Source: Bacillus sp. FJAT-27916 (lineage in GTDB: Bacteria > Bacillota > Bacilli > Bacillales > Pradoshiaceae). From it: a stretch of DNA of 64,000 bases. The DNA lies in the NCBI RefSeq assembly GCF_001183965.1, contig NZ_LFZV01000001.1:3787650-3851649 (forward strand). Direction: 5' to 3'. Below the pieces are notes generated by a model. It saw only the letters and a program-made list of their open reading frames with translations. It did no database searches and was not told the origin of the DNA. The position numbers and the translations under genes were made by a program. Below, in pieces: positions 47,829-58,542 of this stretch; the stretch's first letter is position 1; the number at the start of each line of letters is the position of its first letter.

Positions 47829-47991
47829 TCATTCACCTCTCGAAGTGTAGTTTTGGTCCTTTATGTACTATTCGATAAAGCAGCAGACAATCCTTTTTTT
47901 GTAAAATAACCAACTGTACGAGGTCAAAAAAAAGAAGCCTCCCACAAGTTACTTGAACTCATGAGAAGCTTCTCTCCATTCATTTAGTTTT

Positions 47992-48846
47992 CTAAGCACG
48001 CATTAATACGCCATTCCGCTTTGGTATCTCCTGCTCAGCTATCTGATTCATTTTACAATAATGGTCAAAAAATTGTTGTGCCAGCTCTCGCTCATTTGGA
48101 TCCCTTTTCAATGAAATGATATCAAGCAAGATTTGAGCCATCCATAAATTATCGAAATAACGGTATTTCCCTGTATTCCATGTCATTTTATCCGGAGATT
48201 TTTGATTAACATAATACTCCCAGAAGCGAAGCTGATCTGACTCCTCTTCGGTAAGCTGGATTCTGTATTTGGAATGAGCAGGAATAGTCCCATCCTTACA
48301 AAGCTTGCCGATAAATTTTTCATTTACCATATAGACGCCTAAAATACGTCTGTCTTTTTCAGGCATGCCGGGGTCGATTGCCGTTAACAGGACCGCACTA
48401 TTTTGGTGCAGGCGGACCGGCTTGTTCGGATTCCCCTTGTTACGGCCACTTTTTATGACCCCTGAAAAGACTCTCCACTCTGAAAGGGCAAGATTTCTCT
48501 CTTCTTTATCACACCAAAAAACCATTTGTGATTCAGGATGGAGCTTATGATTTTTCATTAGTTTTTCGTGTTCTATTCGAAGCTCTTGTTTTTTTTGCTG
48601 CAGCTTTTTTTCCTCTTCCTTTTTCCATTCTTCCTCTCTTCGTTCATCTTCTTTCTTTTGTATAATTTTCTCGAGTGACTCCGCATCACTCTTATCATGT
48701 ATTTTTAAGTGCTTTCCAAATACATCAGGGAAAACAAATAGTTTATTTTCTGATTCGAAATTTATTTCAATACTAGAATCATTATGCTTAACGATACTTC
48801 CCATGCCAAAACGCTTGTGTGTAACTTTCTTATTGATCAGATTCAT
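47992..48846 (-). CDS. Unknown protein with Tudor-like N-terminus and coiled coil
   Basis: The protein has 284 residues. The first 45 (KKVTHKRFGMGSIVKHNDSS) resemble the Tudor-like C-terminal domain of PcrA/UvrD helicases, which contacts RNA polymerase. A highly charged coiled coil follows (about 58-100), then a C-terminal domain of about 180 residues not recognised (HPESQMVFWCDKEERNLALS, LDIISLKRDPNERELAQQF). AGGAGG precedes the ATG. A nucleic-acid or polymerase-linked role is possible but unproven. Confidence 0.75.
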   Translation of the reverse strand: MNLINKKVTHKRFGMGSIVKHNDSSIEINFESENKLFVFPDVFGKHLKIHDKSDAESLEKIIQKKEDERREEEWKKEEEKKLQQKKQELRIEHEKLMKNHKLHPESQMVFWCDKEERNLALSEWRVFSGVIKSGRNKGNPNKPVRLHQNSAVLLTAIDPGMPEKDRRILGVYMVNEKFIGKLCKDGTIPAHSKYRIQLTEEESDQLRFWEYYVNQKSPDKMTWNTGKYRYFDNLWMAQILLDIISLKRDPNERELAQQFFDHYCKMNQIAEQEIPKRNGVLMRA

Positions 48847-49210
48847 TATTCAAGTCCTCCTTGAGAATAAAAACTTGGTTACCGAGAATTTTAAAGCTCA
48901 CACAATTGTTTGACTTCTTTCTTCCGTTTATAAAAGGATATAAAAAAACGTATCCAAATTCTATCTTCACACGGTTCAACGGAATTTGAAATACGGATAA
49001 TAAACAACTGTAAGACTATTATAACATTTTTTACTAAATAAGCAAATTTATTATTGACATAATATTTTATTTTGAGTTAAAATTAAATTTTATTATCTAC
49101 AAAAACATAAAATAAATCAAACTATATAACAAATAATCACATTAACAAGAGCGTATATCCCCTCGGATATACGCTCTTATTTGGAGAAACTAATCAAAGA
49201 GAGAGGACGA
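48847..49210. other. AT-rich intergenic region
   Basis: About 360 bases without a supported gene. An imperfect hairpin near 49150-49178 (GAGCGTATATCC / GGATATACGCTC) lies just after the amidohydrolase remnant and is a good terminator candidate for it. Confidence 0.5.
49150..49178 (-). terminator. Hairpin downstream of the amidohydrolase remnant
   Basis: AGAGCGTATATCC and GGATATACGCTCT are inverted around a 3-base centre. It lies about 30 bases after the remnant's stop codon. Confidence 0.6.
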
Positions 49211-49496
49211 TCATTCGATTATCTCTCTTATCCCATTGCTTAACGCCATGCTATTGAATCCACACTGTTCCATGGCCAAAGCAAGCTCTTCTCTTAATTG
49301 CTTGATATCAAAATCGATCAATCGCTTCCCTGCGATGAAGACATCTCTTGCATTGCCGGCATTCGCAGAGTATACCAACGCTAAATAAAGGTCAAAGATA
49401 GGAAACATATTAACAGCATCTGTTTCTACTAGGATGAAATCGGCTTGTTTCCCTGCTTCAATCGAACCAATCTGCTCCCCCATCCCTAACACCTTT
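49211..49496 (-). pseudogene. Truncated amidohydrolase (C-terminal fragment)
   Basis: About 94 codons remain. The segment LGMGEQIGSIEAGKQADFIL and DVFIAGKRLI are typical of the C-terminal end of metal-dependent amidohydrolases of the MtaD/AtzA group (S-adenosylhomocysteine or cytosine deaminase-like). The whole catalytic barrel is missing. The open frame runs right up to the edge of the 191-bp groEL-end copy at 49497, so the truncation and the duplication are physically linked. Confidence 0.85.
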
Positions 49497-49687
49497 TGGC
49501 TTGGTGCCTGTCACTCCCCGATATTTGTCGAATACCCCTTCAAACCTAAAGAAGCATCCCGCAAGTTTTTCAACTTGTGAGATGCTTCTTTGAATTAGGT
49601 AGACAGAGGAACTTAGGCTTAAACCGCGGCGTCCTGCTGCGAGACTTTAGCCACCACGTCCTGTGGAAGTTACATCATGCCGCCCAT
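49497..49687. repeat. 191-bp direct repeat, copy 1 (displaced groEL 3' end)
   Basis: Matches 51622-51812 over 191 bases with three differences and no gaps. It contains the last codons and stop of groEL, the groEL terminator hairpin (49548-49591) and a tract GGTGCCTGTCACTCCCCG that recurs in Bacillaceae intergenic repeats. It is flanked by the amidohydrolase remnant on one side and AT-rich foreign-looking DNA on the other. Confidence 0.95.
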
Positions 49688-50086
49688 ATGGTTTCAAACT
49701 GTAATATGTTTCACCACAGTGGTAATGAATAGCATTAAATCAACGTTTTGATAACATTAAGTGTAACATCTTTAACTTAAATTTAAATTGATTTATTACG
49801 GTTCGTTAGCAAAATGTTAGCAATCAATTATAAATGATTATATGTTCATACCCAAAAGTGATGCAAACTATTATGCATCGCTTTTTACCGGTTACATAAT
49901 CCAGATGTGTGGAGTGTAATTGGCAACACGCGGGATGTTCGTACGTTTATGTATTCCATTTAGCGGTGTAGGTTTTTGCTAAGACCACTGCCGCTCCTGT
50001 TGTATATCAAGTGTCTATTCTTTTATCTCAAATTGAAACGTTTTAGCACCTTTGTCTAAACTTTATTGTGCAACCTCCAGAATTTT
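49688..50086. other. Left part of the element between the direct repeats
   Basis: AT-rich DNA with no intact gene. It carries a terminator-like hairpin at 49854-49886 (AAAGTGATGCA / TGCATCGCTTT, then TTT) and at 49906-49928 the 23-bp sequence beginning TGTGTGGA and ending TGGCAACA that recurs at 51535-51557. Confidence 0.6.
49906..49928 (+). repeat. 23-bp repeat, copy A, near the left end of the element
   Basis: Identical at 20 of 23 positions to 51535-51557, in the same orientation. The two copies lie about 220 and 65 bases inside the two 191-bp direct repeats. Confidence 0.75.
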
Positions 50087-51185
50087 CTACGTTATGCGGT
50101 TCTTAACTTTTAAGCAGTACTTAAGTTCTATATCATTCATACTTTCATCTTCCCATACGGCAAATTTCTCGTCCATATCAGAAAGTTTTGATAACATGTC
50201 GGCATATTCGGCAAGTAACTTCAAGTCTGTCGGAATTTTATTGTACTTCTCCTTCAAGTCACAGTATTCACCATAGAACACCGTACCTATCCATCGCTTC
50301 CTTAAATTCGGGGCGCATACCCTCTATCAGCTCATTGAAAGGATTGGTGTTTTCTAAATTACCAGTAGAAGTGTTGTTGCTTATCTCGTTCTAAGAATTT
50401 TCGTTACTGCCCTACCTATTACCCTTTAGTTTTTCGACATCTTCTTTGAAATCCTTTATTTCATCCTCAGCTTTTTCGATATCATTATCCCACAACTCAC
50501 CCCTCATATCTGAACAAAAATCGTAAACATCAGAGCGAGTATCCGACCACTCATCATACACATCAGAGCGGGTATCAGACCACAAGTCATACTCATTTGA
50601 ACGAGCGTCAGACCATTCGTCATAAGGTGCATTGTCATATGCGTCATCTAAAATCCCAGCATAGAAATTATCGTATATATCATCAAGGATGCCATCATAA
50701 ATGTTGTCGTAAATTTCATCACCGGCGTCATCGTATATGCAGTCATATATTTTCTCAAATTCATCATACTTATCGTCATTCGATGTATCAGAGGACAAAA
50801 TCAATTCTGCATAAGCTATGCTGTACTCACGCATTCTGATACCTAATTGTTTTGTATCTTCATACACCTTTTCATAAAAGGCTTCCATTCTATCTGTGTT
50901 GTCCAGATACTTCTTATAAGTATCAATATCTTTGACCAACTTCTCGTACTCTACATTGAGAGCTGCAATAGTATCTTCTACATCTTTAGATATAATGTCA
51001 TCGAGTTCACCGGAAATCTTATTTTCGTTTTCACCTGTTTCGTCTGTATCATCATTCCCTGTATTCTTCTCACTCTGAGAAGCAGTTGAAGTGTTCTCAG
51101 AATCATTTTGTGTTTTTTCGCTTCCACAAGCAGCAAAAGATAGTAGTAAAGCAAATATAAGCAGTAGTGTTATGATTTTTTTCAT
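50087..51185 (-). pseudogene. Degraded lipoprotein gene (Asp/Tyr-repeat region plus C-terminal domain)
   Basis: ATG 51185 (AGGAGG upstream) starts a lipoprotein signal with lipobox SFAAC, a Ser/Thr/Asp linker, a helical domain and a tract of repeated Y-D-E-W-S-D and I-Y-D-N units, up to a TAG at 50412. In the same frame the sequence continues past this and a second TAG (about 50396) as NEISNNTSTGNLENTNPFNE and LIEGMRPEFKEAMDRYG, then after a one-base shift as FYGEYCDLKEKYNKIPTDLK and LLAEYADMLSKLSDMDEKF. That C-terminal domain resembles DUF6591-type lipoproteins typical of Clostridia. So one gene of about 370 codons carries two stops and a frameshift. The N-terminal part could still be made as a 257-residue lipoprotein. 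Confidence 0.8.
50525..50720 (-). repeat. Short coding repeats in the lipoprotein remnant
   Basis: Units encoding S-D-x-R-S-x-x-Y-D-x-W (period about 33 bases, three copies) and I-Y-D-N-x-Y-D-G-I-L-D-D (period about 36 bases) follow each other. They are direct DNA repeats within the degraded lipoprotein gene. Confidence 0.75.
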
Positions 51186-51212
51186 CTCATTTCCTCCTCT
51201 TTCGCAGTACAA

Positions 51213-51621
51213 CTCTTATTGATATGGTTTCCAACATGTCACCACACAGGTGAGACAGGATCCACCTGTTTTTCACAGCAATTCATAATAAAAATTATAA
51301 ATTATCATACTGCTCTGTTCAATATAATGTGAAAATTTTCACAATTAACATACGTCACATTCACAACAAATAAAAAGTTTATTCATGTTGTGAAAATAAC
51401 CTGTACAAATGATGGAAGCACTCGTATTCATTATAACTTCGTCAATCCATTCAAAGAAACATAAAAAGGCAGCGCCCAATTCATTAGAGGGCTTACTGCC
51501 TTATTTTAAAATAAGTTGCGCGACACACTCCACGTGTGTGGACTGTATGTGGCAACATCTGAGAGTGAGTTTCTTTTCATTAAGTTACTTTGCCGATTAG
51601 TAACCCGTATGTCAGGCCAAA
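51213..51621. other. Right part of the element between the direct repeats
   Basis: Contains the lipoprotein upstream region, a hairpin ACAGGTG / CACCTGT near 51250-51276, a hairpin AAAGGCAG / CTGCCTT with inner GCCC / GGGC at 51466-51502, and the 23-bp repeat at 51535-51557. No integrase or transposase gene is visible. Confidence 0.6.
51535..51557 (+). repeat. 23-bp repeat, copy B, near the right end of the element
   Basis: Partner of 49906-49928 (three mismatches). It overlaps a small inverted repeat TCCAC / GTGGA just upstream, which could be a recombinase-binding core. Confidence 0.7.
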
Positions 51622-53441
<1,820 letters not shown>

Positions 53442-53486
53442 TCAAAATTTTGTAGTATGATATTTTTTAACCGACATTAGCTTTGC

Positions 53487-53771
53487 TTATCCGATTACAG
53501 CTAAAATGTCGCTTTCACGTAAAATTAAGTATTCGTTGCCTTCGTATTTCACTTCAGTACCTGCGTATTTAGAGAAGATAATGTGGTCGCCTTCGGATAC
53601 TTCCAATCCTACACGCTCCCCATTCTCAAGGACACGGCCTGTGCCTACCGCTACGATTTTGCCTTCAGATGGTTTTTCTTTGGCAGTGTCAGGTAACACG
53701 ATGCCGCTTGCAGTTTTCTCCTCTTGTGCGACAAGTTCAATCACAACGCGATCTCCTAGTGGCTTTAACAA
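53487..53771 (-). CDS. groS: Co-chaperonin GroES
   Basis: The protein has 94 residues with the family start [11 protein letters not shown] and the mobile-loop region [20 protein letters not shown]. The start is TTG at 53771 with AGGAGGT eight bases upstream. It caps the GroEL ring. It is the first gene of the groESL operon, directly after the CIRCE element. Confidence 0.98.
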   Translation of the reverse strand: MLKPLGDRVVIELVAQEEKTASGIVLPDTAKEKPSEGKIVAVGTGRVLENGERVGLEVSEGDHIIFSKYAGTEVKYEGNEYLILRESDILAVIG

Positions 53772-53806
53772 GTAAAACTACCTCCTTAAAGTTATCTCCA
53801 TTTTTA

Positions 53807-53833
53807 TTAGCACTCATTAGGTATGAGTGCTAA
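53807..53833. promoter_or_regulatory. CIRCE element (HrcA operator)
   Basis: TTAGCACTC (53807-53815), nine bases, GAGTGCTAA (53825-53833): an exact match to the CIRCE consensus. HrcA bound here represses groESL until heat shock. Confidence 0.98.
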
Positions 53834-53843
53834 CACAATTTAT

Positions 53844-53872
53844 ATATTAAATAAAGACTATCTGATTTGCAA
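53844..53872 (-). promoter_or_regulatory. Sigma-A promoter of groESL
   Basis: On the minus strand TTGCAA (53867-53872) and TAATAT (53844-53849) with a 17-bp spacer, just upstream of CIRCE, the arrangement expected for HrcA control. Confidence 0.82.
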
Positions 53873-54096
53873 GAGATATGAGCGAAAATTTTAGAAAATT
53901 TTATAAGGTCATTTTCTCCGCTTTCACTTGGGCTAGTATACCCCTTTGCAGGGCAGATTATGTTATATATAAAGGGAAAAGTTTTGCAATTGTACCTAAG
54001 GGGGAAAAACGGGTAGAATGATGGTGTAGCTTTTTCGTATTGGGCTGACATTAAGCCCGCTTGATTTGGATACTTGTCATTAAAGGAGTTTTGTCT

Positions 54097-54819
54097 TTGA
54101 AGAAAAATTATTGGCTGATTGTCCTTATATACGTTGCCATGCAGCTATCGAGCATTATCGGTCTACCTCTAATGGGATGGATTCTGCCGAACTTCGTGGC
54201 CGAGGATCAAGTAGCCATCTATTCAGTCGTCTATTGGATTATTATCAGCTTCTTCATTGCCCTCATCATTACGTTATTCTTCTTGAGGAATGAGCGTAAT
54301 GAAATGGAACGGTGGGAGCGTATGCCGCTTGGCAGTTCTCTTGCATGGGCTGTCGGAGGAATCTTCCTTGCCTTGATTGCCCAGGCTGTTGCGGGTACGA
54401 TTGAACAGCAGATTTTCAACATTAAGGGAGAATCTGAGAACACAAAGAATATCCTCGCCTTAATCGAGATGTTTCCAGTTGTAATTCTAATTACTTCTGT
54501 CATTGGACCCATTTTGGAGGAAATCGTGTTCCGGAAGATTCTATTCGGGGCACTATTATATAAGCGGTTTGGGTTCTTCCTTAGCGCTTTAATCAGCTCA
54601 GTTATCTTTTCACTTGCACACGGCGAGCCTGAGCATACCTTGCTTTATTCAGCGATGGGCTTCACATTCGCCTATCTCTATGTCAAAACAGGCAGAATTA
54701 TTGTGCCAATCATTGCGCACGTTAGCATGAATACACTTGTTGTCCTCCTTTCCACCTATTCAGGTGATTTAATCAAAGAGATGGAGAAGGCACAAAGTTT
54801 TATCGGAGGTTTATTATGA
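54097..54819 (+). CDS. ydiL: CPBP family intramembrane protease (YdiL-like)
   Basis: The protein has about 240 residues and seven or eight helices. The CPBP motifs are present: EEIVFRKILFG (EExxxR), FSLAHGE and HVSMN. They form the glutamate/His active site of this metal-independent protease family (type II CAAX protease-like). TTG at 54097 with AAAGGAG upstream is the likely start; an ATG at 54061 lacks a site. It overlaps ydiK by four bases and lies next to groESL as in B. subtilis. Confidence 0.9.
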   Translation: MKKNYWLIVLIYVAMQLSSIIGLPLMGWILPNFVAEDQVAIYSVVYWIIISFFIALIITLFFLRNERNEMERWERMPLGSSLAWAVGGIFLALIAQAVAGTIEQQIFNIKGESENTKNILALIEMFPVVILITSVIGPILEEIVFRKILFGALLYKRFGFFLSALISSVIFSLAHGEPEHTLLYSAMGFTFAYLYVKTGRIIVPIIAHVSMNTLVVLLSTYSGDLIKEMEKAQSFIGGLL

Positions 54820-55034
54820 GACGATCACCGTTGTATATGGCAACGATTTATTTCATCCTGGGGGCTGTGTTTATCTTTTTCGCAGTCCAAAATGTAACAA
54901 GAAGCGGCTGGGATTTCTTTACTTACTTCCTGGTCATCCTGGCAACGCTTGATATCGGATCCGGTATTCGCTTTATCGGTATCCACCGCAAGATCAAGCA
55001 AATGAAAAACGAACAGCAGCCAAAGAGCAAATAA
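54816..55034 (+). CDS. ydiK: Small membrane protein YdiK-like (DUF4305)
   Basis: The protein has 72 residues and two helices (about 6-24 and 33-52) and a basic C-terminus (HRKIKQMKNEQQPKSK). It overlaps ydiL (ATGA) and ends in a terminator shared with rex. Identification is from size, topology and the position conserved in Bacillus. Confidence 0.85.
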   Translation: MRRSPLYMATIYFILGAVFIFFAVQNVTRSGWDFFTYFLVILATLDIGSGIRFIGIHRKIKQMKNEQQPKSK

Positions 55035-55074
55035 AGCAGAAAATCTCGAAGTTTATTCTTCGAGATTTTCTGCT
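55035..55074. terminator. Bidirectional terminator between ydiK and rex
   Basis: Perfect 17-bp stem AGCAGAAAATCTCGAAG / CTTCGAGATTTTCTGCT with a 6-base loop and TTTTT on the plus side. It overlaps the last codons of rex (from 55053), so the rex end codes for part of its own terminator. Confidence 0.92.
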
Positions 55075-55742
55075 TTTTCGTCTTCTTTTATTTCTTCGTT
55101 TCCACCAGAAGGATAATGCTTTAAGAAATAAACAAGCGATTGAAGCTCTACAGCCAGGTCAATATGATGTACCCGAATGGAATCTGGTACACTTAAACGT
55201 GCTGGCGTAAAGTTCAGTATGGCTTTCACATTTGCTGCCACAAGCCTGTCCGTAATAGGTTGAGCCGCTTGGGCTGGTACCGTTAAAATAGCCACCTTGA
55301 TATTTGAGTTTGCGAGCTTGCTCTCAAGTGCATCCATATCAAAGATTGGCACGTCCCCAATGAAGGTTCCCACCTTCTCAGGCGATACATCAAAGGCAAT
55401 TTCAATCTTCGTATTATTATTCTTCATGAAATTATAGTTCAAGAAAGCAGTCCCCAGGTTCCCGACACCAATCAAGGCCACTTGAGTGAGCTCATCCTGG
55501 TCAAGTGTCTTACGGAAGAAGGACAGCAAGTAATTGACATTATAGCCGTAGCCTTTCTTTCCTAGCGCTCCGAAATAGGAGAAATCTCTCCTGATTGTCG
55601 CGGAATCGACTTTGACGGCCTCACTCAGCTCTGCTGAGGACACCCTCAGCTTCCCGGAGGCATGTAAGTTCTGTATAAATCGGTAGTACAGCGGCAGCCG
55701 CTTCGCTGTCGCTTGTGGTATTTTTGTATTCTCCTGCAACAT
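55053..55742 (-). CDS. rex: Redox-sensing repressor Rex
   Basis: The protein has 229 residues: winged-helix N-domain ([20 protein letters not shown]) and Rossmann domain with [15 protein letters not shown] (NADH-binding GxGxxG). Rex releases DNA when NADH is high and controls fermentation and respiration genes. The C-terminal acidic tail ([14 protein letters not shown]) is longer than usual. It follows moaC by 22 bases, the order known from Bacillus. Confidence 0.97.
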   Translation of the reverse strand: MLQENTKIPQATAKRLPLYYRFIQNLHASGKLRVSSAELSEAVKVDSATIRRDFSYFGALGKKGYGYNVNYLLSFFRKTLDQDELTQVALIGVGNLGTAFLNYNFMKNNNTKIEIAFDVSPEKVGTFIGDVPIFDMDALESKLANSNIKVAILTVPAQAAQPITDRLVAANVKAILNFTPARLSVPDSIRVHHIDLAVELQSLVYFLKHYPSGGNEEIKEDEKAENLEE

Positions 55743-55764
55743 TTCTTTCCCTTCTCCCTTACTA

Positions 55765-56277
55765 TTAGAGTCCCCTATGCTTATTCTCGTCCAATTGTTT
55801 TTGGAAATCCGGACTGGATACTCCGCCTGTCTTCTTAACTAGATATGTTTCTCCAATAACCATGCCCTTATCAATGGCCTTGCACATGTCATAAACGGTC
55901 AGCGCAGTAACCGAGGCCGCTGTTAGGGCTTCCATTTCTACACCTGTGCTTCCCTTCGTCTTCACAGACACCTGGATGCGCAGACGCCTCTGTTCTTGTT
56001 CAGCTTCCCAAAAGAAACGGATGTCTATTCCTTTGAGGGAAATCGGATGGCACATAGGAATTATATCAGATGTTTTCTTCGCTGCCATAATGCCAGCCAC
56101 TTGAGCCACAGCTAAGACGTCACCCTTTTCCATTTCACCGGAACTGATTTTCTCATAAATCTCTTCCTTAACTAAAATGCTTGATTCCGCTATCGCGATG
56201 CGGGTTGTCTCAGGCTTATGCGCAATATCAACCATCTTCGCTCTTCCCTGCTCATTGAAATGAGTGAATTCACTCAT
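55765..56277 (-). CDS. moaC: Cyclic pyranopterin monophosphate synthase MoaC
   Basis: The protein has 170 residues; the ATG at 56277 has GAGGGGG eight bases upstream. Motifs include [23 protein letters not shown] and YDMCKAIDK, covering the catalytic His, Glu/Lys and Asp region. It makes cPMP, the first stable precursor of the molybdenum cofactor. Cotranscribed with rex. Confidence 0.97.
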   Translation of the reverse strand: MSEFTHFNEQGRAKMVDIAHKPETTRIAIAESSILVKEEIYEKISSGEMEKGDVLAVAQVAGIMAAKKTSDIIPMCHPISLKGIDIRFFWEAEQEQRRLRIQVSVKTKGSTGVEMEALTAASVTALTVYDMCKAIDKGMVIGETYLVKKTGGVSSPDFQKQLDENKHRGL

Positions 56278-56331
56278 CGCCATTCCCCCTCTACCTTTAT
56301 CTTATAATATATTTCAATTTCGTGGTAACGT

Positions 56332-56349
56332 TTGTGTAAATATTCACAT
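56332..56349. promoter_or_regulatory. Rex-like operator between moaC-rex and ydiF
   Basis: TTGTGTAAATATTCACAT matches the Rex consensus TTGTGAAnnnnTTCACAA at 12 of 14 fixed positions. It lies 55 bases before moaC, so Rex may regulate its own operon. Confidence 0.6.
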
Positions 56350-56420
56350 ATGTCCTATTCAGTTGCGGTTCCCAGACTCCGTAAGATACACTAAGGCTAG
56401 TACTTCTTGAGGTGAGAATC

Positions 56421-58340
56421 ATGATAATTTTACAAGTTAACAATGTATCCAAATATTATGGTGCAGAAGCAATTTTGTCCAGTATTAAGCTTGAAGTGCA
56501 ATCGAAAGACCGAATTGCTCTCGTTGGCCGCAATGGCGCTGGGAAATCCACCCTCCTGAAGATTATCGCTGGTCAGCTTTCGCATGATGGCGGCAATATC
56601 TTCATGCCAAAGGGAACTACAATCGGCTATCTTGCCCAGCATACAGGCTTGAATTCTGACCTATCCATCTGGGATGAGATGCTGACGGTGTTCGCCAATC
56701 TGCAAAAGCAGGAGGAAGACTTGCGCGCCTTGGAGAAATCCATGTCTGACCCTGAAATCTATCATGACAGCACCCGTTATGAGCGAATATTGAAGGATTA
56801 TGATCATTTGCAGGAGCAATTCAAGAATGCCGGAGGCTATCAGATGGAAAATGATATTCGCTCCGTCCTGCATGGTCTTAATTTTGCCGATTACGATTAT
56901 GCTACACCTGTCAGCTCATTGAGCGGCGGACAGAAGACACGGCTTGCCCTTGGAAAACTATTGCTGACGAAGCCTGATTTATTGATTCTCGATGAGCCGA
57001 CAAACCATCTTGATATCGATACGCTATCCTGGCTTGAGGGATATTTGCAATCCTATCCTGGCGCTATCTTAATTGTCTCCCATGATCGCTACTTCCTCGA
57101 TAAGGTCGTCAATCAGGTCATGGAGCTTTCACGTACGTCCATCAATAAATATACAGGCAATTATAGCAAATACCTTGTCCAAAAAGCAGAGGAATATGAG
57201 CGCAACCAGAAGCTGTTTGAAAAGCAGCAGGATGAGATTGCCAAGCTAAGGGATTTCGTGCAGCGAAATATCGCACGTGCGTCCACAACCAAGAGGGCAC
57301 AGAGCCGTCAGAAGCAGCTTGAGCGCATGGAATTGCTTGACCGCCCTCAAGGTGACGAAAAGTCTGCTAACTTCTCCTTCCAAATAGAGAAGCAAAGCGG
57401 AAACGAGGTATTACAGGCAAACGATATCGCTATTGGCTATGAAGAGCCTGTAGCTAAATCGATTAATTTCCGCATCACACGCGGTGAAAGCATTGCCCTC
57501 ATCGGTCCGAATGGAATCGGAAAATCAACCCTTCTTAAGACCATCACGGACAAGCTCCCTGCCATCAGCGGCGAGTTCCAATTCGGCGCTAATGTCACGG
57601 TCGGCTACTATGACCAGGAACAGGCGAATCTTTCATCCAATAAGACTGTGCTCAATGAGCTGTGGGATGACTACCCGATGAGCCAAGAAAAGGATATTCG
57701 CTCCATCCTCGGCAACTTCCTCTTCAGCGGCGATGATGTAATGAAGACCGTCTCCACCCTGAGCGGCGGTGAGAAGGCAAGGCTTGCCCTCTCAAAACTG
57801 ATGATGCAAAAGGCCAATCTGCTTATCCTCGATGAGCCGACAAACCATTTGGACCTCGACAGCAAGCTCGTCTTAGAAAATGCTCTTGTCGACTATCCCG
57901 GCACCCTTTTATTCGTTTCCCATGACCGCTACTTCATCAACCGAATTGCTGACAAAGTCATTGAGATGGGGCCAGCTGGCACGGTTGAATATCTTGGGGA
58001 TTACGACTATTACGTCGAGAAAAAGCGGGAGCTTGCTGAACTGGCAGAGCTTGAGAATAAACCTGCGGTGCAAGCCAATCAACAGACTGTGGAAAAGTCC
58101 TCCTATCAAGAGGATAAAGAATTAAAAAAGCAAAACCGAAAGCGGCAGCGCCGCATTGAAGAAATTGAAGCAGCAATCGAAACACTCGAGGAAAAAATCG
58201 CTGAATATAATGAGCAGCTTTGTGACCCTGAGGTTTATCAGGATCACGAAAAAACATTAGAAATCCAAGGACAGCTCACAACGACGGAAACAACCATGGA
58301 AGAATTAATGGAGGAATGGACCATTCTCCAAGACTCCTAA
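56421..58340 (+). CDS. ydiF: ABC-F ATPase (YdiF-like)
   Basis: The protein has 639 residues; ATG at 56421 with GAGGTGA upstream. Two ABC domains: Walker A GRNGAGKST (about 37) and GPNGIGKST (about 360), signatures LSGGQKTRLALGKLL and LSGGEKARLALSKLM, Walker B ILDEPTNHLD twice. An interdomain linker (about 235-320) and a charged C-terminal coiled coil (about 570-639) are typical of YdiF/Uup. ABC-F proteins act on ribosomes rather than transport. No membrane part. Confidence 0.97.
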   Translation: MIILQVNNVSKYYGAEAILSSIKLEVQSKDRIALVGRNGAGKSTLLKIIAGQLSHDGGNIFMPKGTTIGYLAQHTGLNSDLSIWDEMLTVFANLQKQEEDLRALEKSMSDPEIYHDSTRYERILKDYDHLQEQFKNAGGYQMENDIRSVLHGLNFADYDYATPVSSLSGGQKTRLALGKLLLTKPDLLILDEPTNHLDIDTLSWLEGYLQSYPGAILIVSHDRYFLDKVVNQVMELSRTSINKYTGNYSKYLVQKAEEYERNQKLFEKQQDEIAKLRDFVQRNIARASTTKRAQSRQKQLERMELLDRPQGDEKSANFSFQIEKQSGNEVLQANDIAIGYEEPVAKSINFRITRGESIALIGPNGIGKSTLLKTITDKLPAISGEFQFGANVTVGYYDQEQANLSSNKTVLNELWDDYPMSQEKDIRSILGNFLFSGDDVMKTVSTLSGGEKARLALSKLMMQKANLLILDEPTNHLDLDSKLVLENALVDYPGTLLFVSHDRYFINRIADKVIEMGPAGTVEYLGDYDYYVEKKRELAELAELENKPAVQANQQTVEKSSYQEDKELKKQNRKRQRRIEEIEAAIETLEEKIAEYNEQLCDPEVYQDHEKTLEIQGQLTTTETTMEELMEEWTILQDS

Positions 58341-58367
58341 AACGGGCCTGTCCATGGCCCGTTTTTT
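58341..58367 (+). terminator. Terminator of ydiF
   Basis: AACGGGCC / GGCCCGTT stem with 7-base loop followed by TTTT. Confidence 0.92.
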
Positions 58368-58377
58368 ATCAACATAT

Positions 58378-58490
58378 TTACCCACAGACAGTTCATAACT
58401 ATATCAGGTATTCAACCTATTTTTCCACATTATCCACAGATATCGAAAGTATTATCCACAGAAAATGTGCATAACCCATAGTTATCCACA
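58378..58490. promoter_or_regulatory. DnaA-box cluster
   Basis: Three perfect TTATCCACA boxes (58430-58438, 58452-58460, 58482-58490), one inverted perfect TTATGCACA (58466-58474) and two one-mismatch boxes (TTACCCACA 58378-58386, TTTTCCACA 58421-58429). B. subtilis has a DnaA-binding cluster in the corresponding gcp (tsaD) intergenic region, from memory of ChIP studies; such clusters titrate DnaA and restrain initiation. Confidence 0.88.
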
Positions 58491-58542
58491 ATCATTTTAG
58501 AACTTTCTGCATTTTTTGACCACTAATACTTGGGGATAAAGA

